Below are positions 24,460 through 36,200 of a DNA stretch of 64,000 bases, in pieces. Below the pieces are notes generated by a model. The model was not told where the DNA came from. It was given only the letters and a program-made list of their open reading frames with translations, and did no database searches. Numbering within the stretch: the first letter of the stretch is position 1; each line of letters starts with the position of its first letter. The DNA is from Rhododendron vialii (Eukaryota > Streptophyta > Magnoliopsida > Ericales > Ericaceae). Where the stretch lies: contig NC_080559.1 of NCBI RefSeq assembly GCF_030253575.1, positions 31,026,501-31,090,500 of the forward strand, given 5' to 3'. The position numbers were made by a program, and so were the translations under genes.

Positions 24460-25594
24460 TCAGTGTTCCAAAGTTTTAATCTTCTCAAGCGAATTCTGCA
24501 TCTGCTGGTTGACTTCAGCTGTAATGCTAGCTCCCACAAGAAGCTTGTAGTGCTCAAATTTCAACTCATCACACTTCAAAGCTGCATCTTTACAGGCCTT
24601 CATACTTCCTAAATATTTTTAGATCAGAAGTTAGAAAAACCACATGCCACAAATTCATGGAGAAGATATGTACTTCATCAGAATCCTTATGCATATCTTT
24701 TCTTCTCACTTTCCCAAAAACTTATCATGCTTCTCAGAATGGTTTCGTAATTTTCAACATAGTCATAATTCTAATAACTAGTTTCAGTTTGGAGTCCAAG
24801 AAAATTTAACATATGAAACAGGTTTAACACCAGTTAGGAAGCAACAACACTTCCCTTTGTCCTAAGCAGCACCAGTTACGGTAAGAATCCAATACAAATG
24901 GTGTAGGGATGCAATAATTCCACTCCTGACCAAAATGATGAGGTCCACTTTCCACAATGAAAAGTACTCCATCTATACAACAAGTGAATATTTCTACTTC
25001 ACATGTTTTTTTCACATGAAGAATTCGAAAGCTATGATCCATATTTCGTAGTAAGTCTTCTGTCAATCACCGATATAGTAGTTTTACCAAATTTCATCAG
25101 TCAATTTAGGCATCAATGTTGTCTTTGACAAGTCTATTGAAACATATTGGTGAGTCATTCAAATTTCTAATTCTACAACAGCTTCACTTACCACTAAGAT
25201 CCAATAGGTTGAAAACCACTGGGCAATTTCCTATACTCCTGACCATGGTTGTTGCGGACCAAACTTTTTGGTACTCCTCCCTTGATGCTCTGATGATGCA
25301 TAGCTTTGTAATTGGATTCACGTACTTGACTGTCCAAAATCACGTTATCAAGCATTAAGAAAGGGAACCACCCATACACATTGGCAACATTAATAACTAC
25401 AAGATGTTGTACACACCTTGAAACGATTGAAGTGATGAAGCTAGACCACACTCTCCAAAATTTTCAAGAAGGCTGTCTTTGATTGCTTTTGACACATTAA
25501 ATTGGGTAATAATGATGGGATCGACAGCTGAAACATCTCTATTAGGATCCAGAAAAACCTCCATCACCATAAACCTATTTTTGAATCCCACCAT
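24460..25594 (-). CDS. POP5: RNase P/MRP subunit POP5
   Basis: Three exons (25417-25594, 25192-25329, 24460-24608 in transcript order) join in frame to 154 residues. The N-terminus MVGFKNRFMVMEVFLDPNRD, the middle ITQFNVSKAIKDSLLENFGE and VKYVNPITKLCIIRASREEY, and VFNLLDLSGSMKACKDAAL follow the Pop5/Rpp14 fold order expected for eukaryotic and archaeal POP5. POP5 is a core protein of RNase P (tRNA 5' maturation) and RNase MRP (rRNA processing) in the nucleus and nucleolus. A leader intron is likely: an acceptor at about 25626 and a donor at about 26655 on the minus strand, with the first leader exon ending in the aacaacaacaac tract. A telo-box-like AAACCCTA on the plus strand near 26737 lies close to the likely start of transcription, as in many ribosome-biogenesis genes. 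A SINE sits in the leader intron. Confidence 0.93.
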
Positions 25595-26272
25595 TATTGT
25601 TTAACTTCTGAGTCACAGCCTGTACATTAGATTAGAGTCATTAGACTACGAAGCATGAATTAAGGCTTACCTCCACTTACATACCTAACGATTATGAAGA
25701 TAAACGATAAAAAATACCCTTGCAGAAACGCACCCGAGAAACGAACCGACTCATTGGGGAAAAAGAGAGCCAGAAATGAACTGAATAAGGCTGTGAAATA
25801 CAATTAGCAGCGGATCACTCTAAATAGATGCCTTCACAAGAAGACCGATTTAAACACCGTAAACTAAATCTGATTAGTTAGAATTTAAAAAAATTTAGAT
25901 GGTGACTCAAGCAAGATAATGAAGGCCGCAAGGGACACCAATAACTTGTACTATGAAAACCTTCCACCATTAAAAACCAAATTCACAAAGAAGAAAGCAA
26001 GAATCTATTCACTTGTATTTCAAGGATAAATCACACGAGATCATGCCACTAAGAAGAGTTTGATGAATATGATAAGAAGAAAAATAAGAAAGCCCTATCA
26101 CACAAGAACCACAACTCAACAGAATCACAAACTAGTTATAATTGGAAGCTAAAATCTTGGAAGTCTGAACTGGGTTGACACTCCAAAAAATATCATAGCT
26201 AATCCAACTTGGGAGTTCCCAGCCTAACCAAAAACTAAAATGGGGAGGTTCAGTAGAGCGTTTTGTGGTGCT

Positions 26273-26480
26273 CTTTTTTTTTTGGGTAATGCAGGGTGTT
26301 CCGGCTCAGCTTGCACGCACCTCAGACTAATCCCCACAACTACTCTTGCAGCCGTTTCACACACGCTTTATACATGGGGTTGAGGTGGCACAAAGAGCGG
26401 TTACCATGGAGAGAATTGACCTTAGGAGGAGCAAAATCCTAAGTCTCGGGCCACGACCACTTAGCCAACTCCTTAGGGTT
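26273..26480 (-). mobile_element. tRNA-derived SINE in the POP5 leader intron
   Basis: On the minus strand it begins with an A-box-like ttggctaagtggtcgtgg, has a B-box-like region and ends in cattacccaaaaaaaa. Near-perfect flanking repeats gttttgtggtgct (26260-26272) and gttttctggtgct (26481-26493) mark the target duplication. It has relatives at 45921-46105, 27662-27790 and 23125-23215. Confidence 0.82.
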
Positions 26481-26789
26481 GTTTTCTGGTGCTTCTATAA
26501 CAACGAAAGGGCTTTGTAGTTGAACTTCAGAAAGTAGAAGACGAATAAAAGAAAGAAAGTTTTGTTCTCATCAGTCAGGATATCGATAGATCGTGAAATT
26601 ACCGCAACAAAATTGACCAATGAGATATAATACGTATATTCAATCAAAGATTACCTGATTGTAGCTGAACAACAACAACAACAACAACAATGATGCCTCG
26701 AGATAAAAAGCTTTTTCAATTCTCCTCTCAATCACTCAAACCCTAGAACTCGTCGGAGAGAGAGAGAGAGTTACAGTAAGTACGTAAGT

Positions 26790-28424
26790 CGTCGCCGCAA
26801 TCAATCTGAAGATCGAACTGTGAGATTTGAGTATAGGGAAAAAGTGGAGAGAGTCTGGGTCTATTCAGGCCTGCTTTTTTGGACAAGGAATTCAACACGG
26901 CCTCGCGTTTGCCAGACCCGAGGTTTAAAAACGACGTCGCCCGGGTTCATCAGACTTCAAACGTTGAACATGCGAGGTATATTGAAGCTTCGTAATTGGT
27001 AAATTGTGAACTCATTCTGGTTTATTTATATAATCCAAACTGTTCAAGTTGTAGATCTTGTTAATAATACATGCCATGTTAAATATTATGTTAATCTAAT
27101 GTTGATTAGTTTATGATTGGACATGATTTGTGTGAATTTATTTTTAATAAAATAGATTTGGTTTCATTGGATCAAACCCAATTGCAATATTGATATGGAG
27201 TCTCCGGAGTGCAACCTGTAATTTGTATATTGTGAACTCATTTCGGTTTATTTTTATGATCGAAACAGTTCAAGTTGTAGATCGTGTCAAGAAGATAGAC
27301 CATGTTGAATATCATATTAATCGAACGCTGATTAGTTCATAATTGAAGATGATTTGTATGAAATTATTTTTGCGAAAATAGATTTGGTCACAGAGGACCA
27401 AACCCAATATTGTTACGGAAGCACTTTCCGGCTTCCATAGACTTCGACTAAAGCACTTTCATCTTCCCCATCCTCCCACCTGCTGACCTCGACGCCGCCC
27501 ACACTTCGTCTCCCCACGTAATACACGCGCCGCCGTCTCAACCCCAAGGGCTTTTCCCAAGTCATCGGCGATGAGTCGGAGTGCCTTTTGCAGACATTGT
27601 TTTCAGTTCAGCTGACTCCTCTGTTTCGGACCTTTTTTCTTTCGTGGGTGCTCCGAGCCAGCTTTTTTTTTTTTTGGGTAAATTGTCCCGAGCCAACTTA
27701 CGTACGTTTCGGAGTAATTCTTATATCCGTTTCACATGCTCACATTGGTTCAAGGATTATCCATCATAGAAAGTGGAGTATGTGTTTTCTTCAGCTTGGA
27801 TGACTTTAGACCAACTAGAGAGATTTACTTGCAAGATTTAAGGTGATTCCTACGAGCGTTGAATTTGAATTTATCGTGACCGAGAATTTTACCAAGGAGA
27901 TGTGTTGTTCGATGCGTGTATATAAAAAAAATTAAACCTTCTGATAAATTATTCCCATTGTGATGAGGTAACCTTAGACATAGCTCAACGAAAAAATAAA
28001 ATTCATGCAATCGATCTCAATTGATTGGGACACAAAACTCGATTTGGTTTGAATTTTAATCCTTTGCTTCTTTTTTCCCGTGTTGATCCCTTCCAGTTTT
28101 GTATGCTTCAATCCAAGTTGGGCTTTATATAATATTTCAAAAAAAATTTGGGTAAAATTCATAACTTTTTACTTTTTTGATTCATCTAGACGAGACGAAT
28201 CAATAATCTACAAAAATTAGACGCAAAATTAACAAATGCGGAAAAAAAAAAAACTGAATAAGTACAAAACAAAAAAAAAAACAAAAAAAACCCCCTTTGC
28301 GGAACTTAACCTATGTACTATAGTAATTGAACCAAATTAGACAGACACGAAATGGGTACAAACACAAAGTAGGTCAGGATCAAGAGAGCAATAGAGAGAA
28401 CACAACAAAGAGATATATTATTGA
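26790..28424. other. Intergenic between POP5 and BIN4
   Basis: The left part is the POP5 upstream region with a GA run at about 26757-26770. At 27003-27190 and 27229-27415 there is a diverged tandem duplication of about 226 bases (tgtgaactcatt and caagttgtagatc blocks in both). A partial SINE lies at about 27662-27790. Numerous A-runs occur at 28240-28290. No gene is supported. Confidence 0.45.
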
Positions 28425-28715
28425 GAATACACTGACTTGGTTTTACAATGGGGAGAAGCCCTCCTTTTATAAGCGTAAGGAGGAACTTGCTTACATCATT
28501 GCTTACATCACATACATCATAGCACGCACTACACACCACATACACAACACTTTACTTTTCTTGCTTACATCATTGCTTACATCACATACATCATAGCACG
28601 CACTACACACCACAGCACTTTAGTGCGTGCTGTGATGTATGTGATACAAGCAAGCTCCTCTTTACGCCTATAAAAGGAGGGCTCCTTCACATTGTAAAAC
28701 TAAGTCAGAACAGTT
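28425..28715. mobile_element. Foldback element with internal 74-base direct repeat
   Basis: The left arm, from gttttacaatg through ccctccttttataagcgtaa and the tagcacgcact block, pairs with the right arm, which runs from gtgcgtgctgtgatgtatgtg through cgcctataaaaggagggctc to cattgtaaaac. In the left half the unit beginning ttgcttacatcattgc is repeated at 28487 and 28561. The element is non-coding. Confidence 0.75.
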
Positions 28716-29312
28716 CACGAGTTTGAGTTTGGGTAGATTATCTCTAACAGCAGAAACGTTTCAAGATGAACTTATTTCTCCTCTATTTTTTTTGGTGCTA
28801 CGCAGTTGCTTAATATAGTTGTCAGTTGCTTCATAGGAAATGAGTTCTATTCATGTGCAGCAATGGTGAGCCTGCTGTTTCCAGCCATGCTCCACATGCA
28901 GTGTGCTTGTGATGACCAGTACAGATGCTGCTACCCAAGGTTCTGCGGGAACAAAAATCACAAAACAAAAGGGAAAACAAAACAATCTAAGAACTGTTTG
29001 CGTGTTGACGAGGCGCGTTCTCAATACGTATAAGAGCTTTTCACTTGGTATTCACAATGCCGCAAGAATCTAATCGCAAAAGCTGGAAGCCGTTTTACAA
29101 GCTAGGCTCAAGAGTCAACACTATGCTAACCTCGTATAATTTCAATCCTCGATATAAACAGTTAAGGCCTCAATACCAGCTTACATACAACTCTAGGAAA
29201 CAAATTCGAAAACTTTAAGCAATATCTGTGGTTCTTCGCTGAAAACGGAATCAACTGATGTCATCCCTCGTGAGCACAATTTGACACATACAACACCTCT
29301 CATTTGTGCTGC
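28716..29312. other. BIN4 3' flank
   Basis: It probably contains the BIN4 3' untranslated region on the minus strand. A 75-codon plus-strand frame here (28806-29033) has no recognised domain and lies antisense to this flank. Confidence 0.4.
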
Positions 29313-32300
29313 TCATTTTTTAGTCTTGCTTTTCTTCGGAGCTTGAGTTTTCTTTTTCGGTTTCTTGGGGGGCTTTCCTACTGCAGCTTTACCTTGTTTC
29401 CGTACTACCCCCTACATCCACAATCTCATTAATTAGCATTTCTACATCAGGACATGTTAAAAAGTTGATTAAGTCATCATTCTATGAGAAACGCTCCGAT
29501 GAACAGAAGGGTTAGGAAGCATACTGATGCTTTTTCTGCTTTTTTCGATTTAGGTTTTATGTTAGATTGCTCCCCGCCATCCTCATTTTGATCAGTTTGA
29601 TTAGTGACGGTTTTAGGCACCTTGTCAGCATCATCATCAGAATCAAATGAGTATCCCTCCAGCGTTCCTAATGCATGATTGCGTATATGGATGAGAAAAA
29701 GTAAGTAGTGGACATATAGGACTACAATATACATCCTGAAAGGAAACCTCATATAGAACCTTCTAACCTTCTACCATGGTTTCGGCCTCGTAAACATTCG
29801 ATTGGGGAGTCAGCTGAATAAAGTCATTCATGATAGCCTCCACCTGATCGAAATAATTACAAAAATATAACAATTTTTAAGGACATGGCATACGAGCAAA
29901 AACAATGAAATGGTGAAACAATTACATGTTTGACAAACAAAAGGATCTAAAGAATGGAAATTTGATAAAACATAATACCTCCGTCCCAAAATATTTGTCC
30001 GGTCCACAAAACGAGGACGTAAAAATAATTCAAGTTTGGCAAGAAAAATTTAAATTTTTTTTCTAACAATTTACTAGATCTCAACAAGTTCTTTTAATTT
30101 ATGAAAAAAGTTTGGAATTTTTCTTAAAAGAAATGCATTATTTTTTGGTCCTCATTTTGCGGACCAGACAAACATTTTGGGATGGAGGGAGTACTACGTT
30201 TTTCAGTTGAAGGGGAAGAAGAAGATCACAGCTTATAACTCAAGAAGATACAAACAAGTAAAGAACTGAAGAACACACCTTTGCTTCCGACTGACCAAAG
30301 CTAACCTGAGCAAGAAAAAATATGTTTTGCATCACAGTAATCAAAGCATTGAAGACTGTAACCAATAAAGAAAAGAGAGTGACAACATACAACACAAAAG
30401 GTCCTCGAAGGAACTATGGCTGTCTTGTATATGGTTCCTGTAACATAAACAACATTTAAACAGTAAGTCTCTATTTTTTGCAGCCTGTTCTATCCATTTT
30501 TTGTAAGTCTCATGTGCTTTCCCATTCTAATAACCCCACGCACGTGTTCAAAGTCAAACCCATCTTCAGGTCGTCAAATCACTTGTTAACCCAGAATATG
30601 AAAGTCATTATCTTTCTTGTCTTCCAAATACCACTCTGTAAATCATAAATTTTAGTAAGAACCCCCAATCTGCCCTAATTTTTTAAAATGAGGGATATAC
30701 TGATGGTATTTTTGTGACAAAACAGTAGAACAGAAGAATCCACCAAAGCTCAAGGTAGAACGAGTTTACTTGCCTTTCAAATCAAAGAACATATCATGAT
30801 TTCCAGATGGGTTATCTGAAATAACTACTCTCCCAACAGCACCCACATCACCACTCAAATCTATGGATTCACCATCACACTCAACAAGTGCCTGCATAAA
30901 AAAAACAATGCTTTCAAACTGGAGAGTCCCAATCAGACAACAGTACTCAGACAAGGACATTAAAGGTGACTCAAGACACCCTAGAGAACCCACTATACAG
31001 GCAGTGCGGCATATATTGCAGCTCTGGCACCAGAGATATGAATTCATTACACATTGACTGATGACGCTATCAAAATCATACGGAGTATCAACTAAATCAG
31101 TAAGGGAGACCCAGGGTCCCAAATCCCTTCCTTCTCTGAAGAAACTTATCACCTCTCACTTTGTGAACTGAAATATATCCAACAACTAAAACACCTGCAC
31201 CAAATGGCTATTACAAATTCTAAGACTACTCAGATGCTTGATCAACTTCTAAAAGGGGGCAAAAAGCAAACAAAGAAATAATGATGAAAAACAAACATAA
31301 AGGCGGGCATACCTTCGTACGACTGACTTTCTCTGAGAGAACCAAAGGCAACCTTGAGGAGGAGAACTGTAATCATATATAAAAAAGGTAATTTGTGGAA
31401 TAACAGACAGAAACAAATGCTTGACTGGCCAGTAAAAATTCTTACACGTGGTTCAATATTCTTCTCAGCAATCTCTTCTTCTGCAGCATCTGCATCTCCA
31501 TCATTTCCTGAATCATCAACTGATACACTAAAACTTATAACCCAATGTAGAAAATAACAAAATAAACATGACCAAACTCACATTAAGAGGAGAGTGAGAG
31601 CGATGTTCAAATTCATAGGACGGTCATTTTATTAATCTCGGAGTCTTTACAGGAAAACATCAAGTTGTCATTTCAGCCTCCCATACCTTTTTTAATAACA
31701 TTGGTGTTTGGGCTTTTCTTCTTTGTCGCTACCTGATCCTCAACTTTAATCCCTTTCTTGGGAGATTTCCCTTTCAGAGCCTCCCTAATTGGGCTATTAG
31801 AAGGAGACTCCGAATCTGATGACAGAGTCCAAACTGAACTAATTGGTGCCTGCTCAAATAATCACATCCTCAAGGTCAGGATCTACATATATGGCCAAAG
31901 ACTCCTACGCATATCAGGATTACAGCTGACTGACCACTATGGCATTTCTGTTTTTGACCCTGTAATGCATTCTGTAATAAATGTTCTAACTTTGTACCAA
32001 TTGAAATATAAGAACTTTGGAGCAGTCCTCATATGAAACCCAAACTGTTTCCTTCCGCTTGGAGTTGAGAACTTTCTTTTTTACAACCTCGAACCAGGTT
32101 TTCTCTTGCTAGGATCTCACCTTTACACAAATTTTGAATACGCAACTAGCATGCTCTCCTATGAAACTGCAGGTGAATTCACTTCCAAACTTATCGATTA
32201 CTTGCTTACTTTGTAGAAATAGTCACTTTTGCTCCATCTCTTAACAACCATACTTGCTTCCACTAACACTTGTTGAATATTCTTAAAAAAATAAAAATGA

Positions 32301-34973
32301 ATGCATCTAACCAGTTTCTGAAGCTCCGTAAGAGATTATTAGTATGAAAGGTTTCTTGTATTACCCTGAACCCAATGTGTAATGTCCCCACATTCATTGA
32401 TATGCAATCTGTAATTATTCTAATCTAGACCCAGGTACAGAGTAAAATGAAATGATTTACCTAAATCAAGCAGGACTTAGATGTTTTATACCCTTGAAAG
32501 ACAAGAACACAACTTGCTCAAGCTACCAAGGTAAAGCGAAATAACTTGGGATCAATATAGATGACATCTAAATGACCCAAGAAGCAGCAAAAAAATCCGT
32601 CTAATAGTAAACATGTAGGGTTTAGGGTGGAGGCCCAGAACTCCTATACGACTGGAGTTACTCACTGAAAATAAGAATGAGATCGCAATCTTGGGGCATA
32701 ACTTCTTACATTTGGTTCAGCATTCGTCTCAGGCTTCTGTAGCTTCGCGGATTTCCCACCACCCGCACTCCCTTAATCATTGCCCAACATCAAGAAACAA
32801 ATTACTATAGAAGTTGAAGGCATAAAATTAAAGATGACGAGGAGATAAATTATTATAAATATTAAAACGCTAGCAGCATAATATAGCACCCACCACTTCT
32901 CTTACCATTCTCCGTCTTCCTCTTTTTCGCAGGAGTTTGTTCTCCTTTTGGCTGTTTGGTCGGAGACTTAGTTTTCAAAGGCTTTTTCGATGAAGACTCC
33001 TTGGTAAGAATGCTAATAGGTTTGTCGTCATCTTCGTCTTTCTCTGGGAACTGAGATGTTTCACCAGGAGATGGTTCCTTGTCATTCGTCCTATCATCGG
33101 CCAAAGGACTGCCATGTGGGGAAGCCTCAGAACCAGAAGATAAAGTCAGAACTGATCGTGTTGGTGCCTTCTCAACAAAAGTTAAATTCACACAATTAGC
33201 CACCCATGAAACAACAATAATTTAGTTCAATAATCGGTCCTGGTGAAAAATTAGACAAATGCACCAACAGAAGATCTCTGTAACTTACTAACAGGATTTG
33301 GAAACATACTATACCCGACATGGCCTCAAAGAATAGAAGAATATGTAATGAACAACAAATTAAATATAATTCACAACTTCTGCTCTAAGTGGTTTTGCAG
33401 CTCAATTTTTTATCCAATTATGTGACAATATCAGGTGGTGCCTACTCTAATGAAGTAAATTCACACAATCAGAAACTCAAGAAAGGTGGGACGGAAATAG
33501 GTTAAGGTTTAGGGTTTAGCAAAACAACAGCTATGTCCAGGCACCTTTGGGCCATATCAAAGAAAGCTGATTCTTTGTGGATAAGGTGGATTCATTCCTA
33601 TGTGCTTAAAGGGCATTTATTATGGCATATGTGTACTCCTCCTCCTTCCTCATGGACTATAAGGAAGATTTTTAAGCTTAAAAGCTTGGTTCAACCATGG
33701 ATCGAATATGTGGTTGGTAATGGGATTGATACTTTCCTTTGGCTCGACAATTGGCATCCTCTTGGGCCTCTTTTTTCCAAATATGGGGAGAGGGTTGTGT
33801 TCAATATGGGGAGGTCTTTGTCAGCTAAAGTAGCTTCTGTTATCAGAAATGACTCCTGGAGTTGGCCCAGCAGTAGGAATGCTATCACCAAGGAAATCAT
33901 AGAGAACACTACTAGTTCCTTAGTACCTACTTGTAACCAATCTGATTCTGTGATTTGGTTGCTGAATGCTCAAGGTTTTTCTATCAAATCTGCTTGGGAA
34001 GGTATTAGAGTGGTTAAACCTGTTGTCCCTTGGTGGAAAGTAGTTTGGTTTAAGGCTCATATCCCTAGATGGGCAATAATTCTGTGGTTGGCTATTCCGG
34101 GCAGGCTTGCCACAAAAGACAGGTTGCACATTTGGGGGGTGGTGACTAATGACCTGTGTGTTCTTTGTAATGCGTAACCTGAAAGTCACTGTCATCTGTT
34201 TTTCATGTGCCCTTTTGCATCTTACATTGTGGGGCAGCTTTTGAGGATTTGTGGGTACAATAGGGGCTTGTTAGATTAGATCATGAGATGGTTTGGGCTA
34301 GTCAGCACATGCCTGGCAATGGTATGCAGCAGTCTTTGTACAAGATGGTGTTGGCTGCATCTCTCTATCACATATGGTTGGAACGGAATAGCAGAGTGTT
34401 CCAAGGTGCTCAAAGGGATGCTGCCACTCTTGTAACAGTGGTGAAGTCTGATATTCGAGGTTGCTTGAGTCTTCGGAGGAAGATGAAAAGGAGAACTAGG
34501 AACCAAAGATTGTGTGCTATGTGGAATCTTTCTCCTGCCATCTTCTCCTCTGTTTGATTTCTTTAGAGGTTTTGTTTCTACTCTTTCCTAGTGAGTAGTT
34601 GTTTAGTTGTTAGAGTGGGAGCCTGTTCCTAGCCCTTTTTCTTTCATTGGTTGTATGCTGTGTTCAGAGCTTAGCTCCTCAGTTTTGATATAAAATTTTA
34701 ACTTAACCCAAAAAAAAAAAAAAAACAGCATTCTTAATTCTTCTGACTATAACTGGATTTGGAGATCAAAATGTATGTGATTCCATGGCATTACAGGAAT
34801 CTAAACATTGCAATCGGTACTGGAAAGTTTTTAGTAGATTTGCGGAAGGAAAATCCGTGTAAGAGTGGAACAGATAAAGCATGAAGCAAAGTCGGAGGAA
34901 AATGGAAAAGAAAACAGCTTTATACCTCGAAAGCACGCAACCAATCTGGAGACTCCTCTCGAGAATCACTCAT
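29313..34973 (-). CDS. BIN4: BIN4/MIDGET, topoisomerase VI accessory protein
   Basis: Twelve exons in transcript order: 34926-34973, 32906-33167, 32710-32771, 31687-31849, 31446-31507, 31313-31366, 30774-30891, 30391-30437, 30279-30305, 29768-29843, 29525-29667, 29313-29411. They join in frame to 386 residues. The N-terminus MSDSREESPDWLRAFE and the conserved core SIDLSGDVGAVGRVVISDN, MFFDLKGTIYKT and PSRTFCVVSFGQSEAK match BIN4 as I recall it. The C-terminus is a basic Lys/Pro tail (VVRKQGKAAVGKPPKKPKKK), AT-hook-like. BIN4/MIDGET is a plant-specific DNA-binding partner of topoisomerase VI needed for endoreduplication and cell growth; it acts in the nucleus. Exons 2-3 and 4-5 are an ancient pair duplication (SVLTLSSGSE versus SVWTLSSDSE, each followed by a 62-base exon). 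The intron after exon 7 uses a GC donor (AAAG|GCAAGT). Intron 1 carries a LINE fragment and intron 9 a MITE. AAACCCTA near 35018 sits just upstream of the start. Confidence 0.92.
29978..30191. mobile_element. Stowaway-like MITE in a BIN4 intron
   Basis: The ends are CCTCCGTCCCAAAATATTTG on the left and, reverse complemented, CTCCCTCCATCCCAAAATGT on the right, flanked by TA. This is the Tc1/mariner Stowaway pattern. It lies between BIN4 exons 9 and 10. Confidence 0.8.
33525..34725 (+). mobile_element. 5'-truncated LINE in BIN4 intron 1 (antisense)
   Basis: The plus-strand frame at 33533-34177 starts mid-protein (HLWAISKKADSLWIRWIHSY) and runs through the plant LINE zf-RVT zinc-binding region (WWKVVWFKAHIPRWAIILWL, TKDRLHIWGV, LCVLCNA). 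A further C-terminal piece (KMVLAASLYHIWLERNSRVF) lies in a second frame at 34288-34557, so at least one frameshift or stop separates them. A poly-A run at 34710-34725 ends it. The reverse transcriptase core is absent. The orientation is opposite to BIN4. Confidence 0.88.
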
Positions 34974-36200
34974 TTGGGGTTTTCCTGACGAAACGAGATA
35001 CTCCGGAAGAGCTGATAAAACCCTAGTGCTCTGAGTCAAATTTTGTACGAAGAAGACAACGTCAGGCGGAGAGGGAAATGGATAGAAAGGTTAATACGGT
35101 CTTTTAGCTTATGTTTAATTACTTTTCTTTTTTGTACAAATAAAATATGACGCGACTCAACAATACGAAAAATAAACGAAAAATTACGGATTAACCTCGA
35201 GTAATTCAAAAAGATAACATGAATTACCATTTATTCATGTCAACCCATTAATTATGACGTGATTCGTACATGACACGTTATGATACTTGTGATTTTAGTG
35301 TTTCTCTTGTAGTTAACAGATTATATTGAAATCTATCTAATATAGTTGTTGTTGCTTTATAATAGTAGTATTATTTTAGAGAAAAAAATTTACTTAGGGG
35401 TTTGTTGTTTTAATTTTAATAATTTTACTATAATTTATGATAGCATTAATATTGGCTATATAATTGTAAATAAGTGAGAATTTTTAAGTTCTTTAGAAGA
35501 TTTTATTTAAATGAATCAATAGTATCAATTCATATTTGATACTTCCCTCCGTCCTTAATTTATTTGTCTACTTTTCGATTTTCTTTGTACCTAAATGTTT
35601 GTCTAATTTTAAGTTAAATTTAAAAAAGTTTTCTTAATAACCTCTCTCTTTTTAAAACTTGTAGGAATACATAAAAGAATATGAACTCTCAATTGATGTC
35701 AAAAAAAGTGGGGGCATCATTGGAAACTCAAAACTTTTTAGTGGTAATCATTTCGTTTAATTGAAAGTTTGAAATTTCAAAATTAGACAAACAAATTGGT
35801 ACGAAAAAGAGTATTTTTTTAAATAGATTGTATTACTATCAAAATACTTCGAATAACTTTATAACATGAGGTTTTTTTTTTTTTTTTTTCTAAACATCTA
35901 CACGACCGGAGGTTGTCGCCATGGCAGAAGTTTGCTAGGTTTTTTTTTTTAAATTATTATTTAAATTCTAATATACTCTGTCATAGGAGACTTTGGGAGG
36001 AAATTAATGCTCACGGGAATCAAATACTGTGCATGCGCAAACTCGACACCTCAACGATCTTTGAGGGGCGTAATGGTAAAAACCAGAACAAATTAGCCCA
36101 AACAAACAAATTTGCGTTTAAAGCTCTACCAAATCCCAATTTACAAGAACAGAACGATAAGGCATTAACCAGAGCAGCAGCAGACAACCAAAAAAAAAAA
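34974..36200. promoter_or_regulatory. Divergent region between BIN4 and HP30
   Basis: The two genes are transcribed away from each other from this 1.2-kb stretch. AAACCCTA near 35018, on the BIN4 side, is a telo-box-like motif. On the HP30 side ttagcccaaac near 36098 carries a TGGGCT/site-II-like core in reverse. Most of the middle is AT-rich and holds a MITE. Confidence 0.4.
35543..35812. mobile_element. Stowaway-like MITE between BIN4 and HP30
   Basis: The left end, acttccctccgtccttaatttatttgtc, and the right end, gacaaacaaattggtacgaaaaagagta, form an imperfect inverted repeat of the CTCCCTCCGTCC type. A second inverted pair (tttgtctaattttaa and aaaattagacaaac) lies inside. Confidence 0.6.

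Noticed and set aside
28806-29033. Cysteine-containing 75-codon frame (possible small secreted protein)
   Set aside because: No clear signal peptide followed by a conserved Cys pattern, and it lies antisense to the likely BIN4 3' untranslated region.
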